Origin: CAZLLV01 sp964560325
GTDB lineage: Bacteria; Acidobacteriota; Thermoanaerobaculia; Multivoradales; DATKCC01
DNA: 22,467 nt
NCBI GenBank assembly: GCA_964560325.1
Contig: CAZLLV010000292.1
Coordinates: 1 to 22,467, forward strand
Direction of reading: 5' to 3'
Shown: positions 21,884 to 22,467 of the stretch, piece after piece
Layout of the letters: every line of letters starts with the position of its first letter
Numbering within the stretch: the stretch's first letter is position 1
Notes under the pieces: model-generated
What the model was told of the DNA's origin: nothing
The model's database searches: none
The model's input: the letters and a program-made list of their open reading frames with translations, nothing else
Position numbers and translations under genes: made by a program

Positions 21884-22467
21884 CCGACGACCGCGACGAC
21901 CACACCATCGGCACGGCGACTCCGGACGAGGAGGCCCCGGTCCGCGAGCTCCTCCGGGCGATGATCGGCGAGAACCCGATCACCCGGTGGTCGGAGCCGT
22001 TCTGGGGCTGGAAGCACCGCCGGAGCCCCTTCGGACCGTCCTACGTGGCCGTCGCGCGGAGCCGCCGGGAGGGGGATCGCGTGGTGAGCGTCCAGCACGC
22101 CATCCCATGGACCCTCGTCTTTCCGGGGGGAGAGACCTTCTCCGCGGCTCGTCCCTGCGACGGCTCCACAGACCCGGACCACCAACGCAAGGGGCTCTAC
22201 ACCCGGATCGACCGCCGCACCGAGGAGGACCTCCGCGGCCAGGGGGTACGCTTCTTCTTCGACACCCCGAATCCGCTGACCCTGGGCCGGAACATGAAGA
22301 CCGGCTGGCGGCTGGTGGCCCGGTACCCGCATCACTGGGCGCCGATCTACTCGCTGCGAACCCTCCGTGCCCTCCTGCGCGGGTCGGGTGAGTCGGAGCC
22401 GGCGCCGGCGCCGGAGGCGTCCGACGGCCGATTCCCCACCTGGGAAGGGTTCCTCGAGCGCTTCGGG
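21880..22467 (+). CDS. GNAT-family acyltransferase, cut by the window end
   Basis: The frame is open for 196 codons from ATG 21880 (ATGA overlap with the GT4 gene) to the last base. FWGWKHRRSPFGPSYVAVARS, the GDRVVSVQHAIPW strand and the coenzyme-A-type segment PDHQRKGLYTRIDRRTEEDLRGQG (Q/R-x-x-G pattern) place it in the GNAT superfamily. FFFDTPNPLTLGRNMKTGWRLVARYP follows, as in the larger GNAT_9-like proteins. In this position it may acylate an amino sugar, for instance the nonulosonate or its precursor. The C-terminus lies outside the window. Confidence 0.75.
   Translation, partial: MTDDRDDHTIGTATPDEEAPVRELLRAMIGENPITRWSEPFWGWKHRRSPFGPSYVAVARSRREGDRVVSVQHAIPWTLVFPGGETFSAARPCDGSTDPDHQRKGLYTRIDRRTEEDLRGQGVRFFFDTPNPLTLGRNMKTGWRLVARYPHHWAPIYSLRTLRALLRGSGESEPAPAPEASDGRFPTWEGFLERFG

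Noticed and set aside
1..22467. tRNA, rRNA or CRISPR array
   Set aside because: No TTCRA-type T-arm with matching stems, no rRNA-like segment and no regularly spaced short repeats were seen on either strand.

Overview
The window is high-GC DNA from a Gram-negative bacterium: it encodes a TonB-dependent outer-membrane receptor, several Sec-type signal peptides and an export-coupled glycan locus. The fused ATP sulfurylase/APS kinase and the mix of families would fit Acidobacteriota (for example Thermoanaerobaculia-like) or a deep proteobacterial or myxobacterial lineage. That placement is a low-confidence inference; no rRNA or tRNA gene is present to settle it.

Layout. (1) 1-821: the tail of a probable sugar-nucleotide epimerase, coupled by ATGA to a DPM1-like family 2 glycosyltransferase. 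(2) 822-1634: about 810 bp without a credible gene. It is C-rich on the + strand and holds a GC hairpin, a textbook G-quadruplex motif on the minus strand, and a 182-bp element bounded by a perfect 25-bp inverted repeat. It ends in a sigma70-like promoter overlapped by a TetR-type palindrome. (3) 1635-7976: a tight five-gene + strand cluster: TetR regulator, TonB receptor, SDR dehydrogenase, exported alpha/beta hydrolase, and sodium:solute symporter. It reads as an import-and-catabolism route: outer-membrane uptake, periplasmic ester or lactone hydrolysis, symport of the product, cytosolic oxidation. (4) 8069-10671: three exported proteins of accessory character. One + gene has its ribosome-binding site in an inverted repeat. 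A minus pair consists of a cysteine-rich secreted protein and a secreted papain-like cysteine protease; the protease has no ATG and appears to start at CTG inside a CTGA stop/start overlap. (5) 10834-11283 (minus): a VOC-fold protein divergent from the next operon. (6) 11478 to the end (+): ATP sulfurylase/APS kinase (PAPS synthesis), then a surface-glycan cluster: PglK-like ABC flippase, CMP-nonulosonate synthetase, GT-A glycosyltransferase, NeuB-like synthase, LIC12162-family transferase, CE4 deacetylase, GT4 glycosyltransferase, and a truncated GNAT acyltransferase. Most junctions in this run overlap or are under 12 bp.

The glycan cluster makes and activates a sialic-acid-like (nonulosonic) sugar, assembles and trims or acylates a glycan, and flips it across the inner membrane. 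The genes that make the NeuB substrate are not in the window. Just before the flippase a 9-codon open frame reads like the N-terminus of a phosphoglucomutase, which may mark a recombination junction at the left edge of the cluster.
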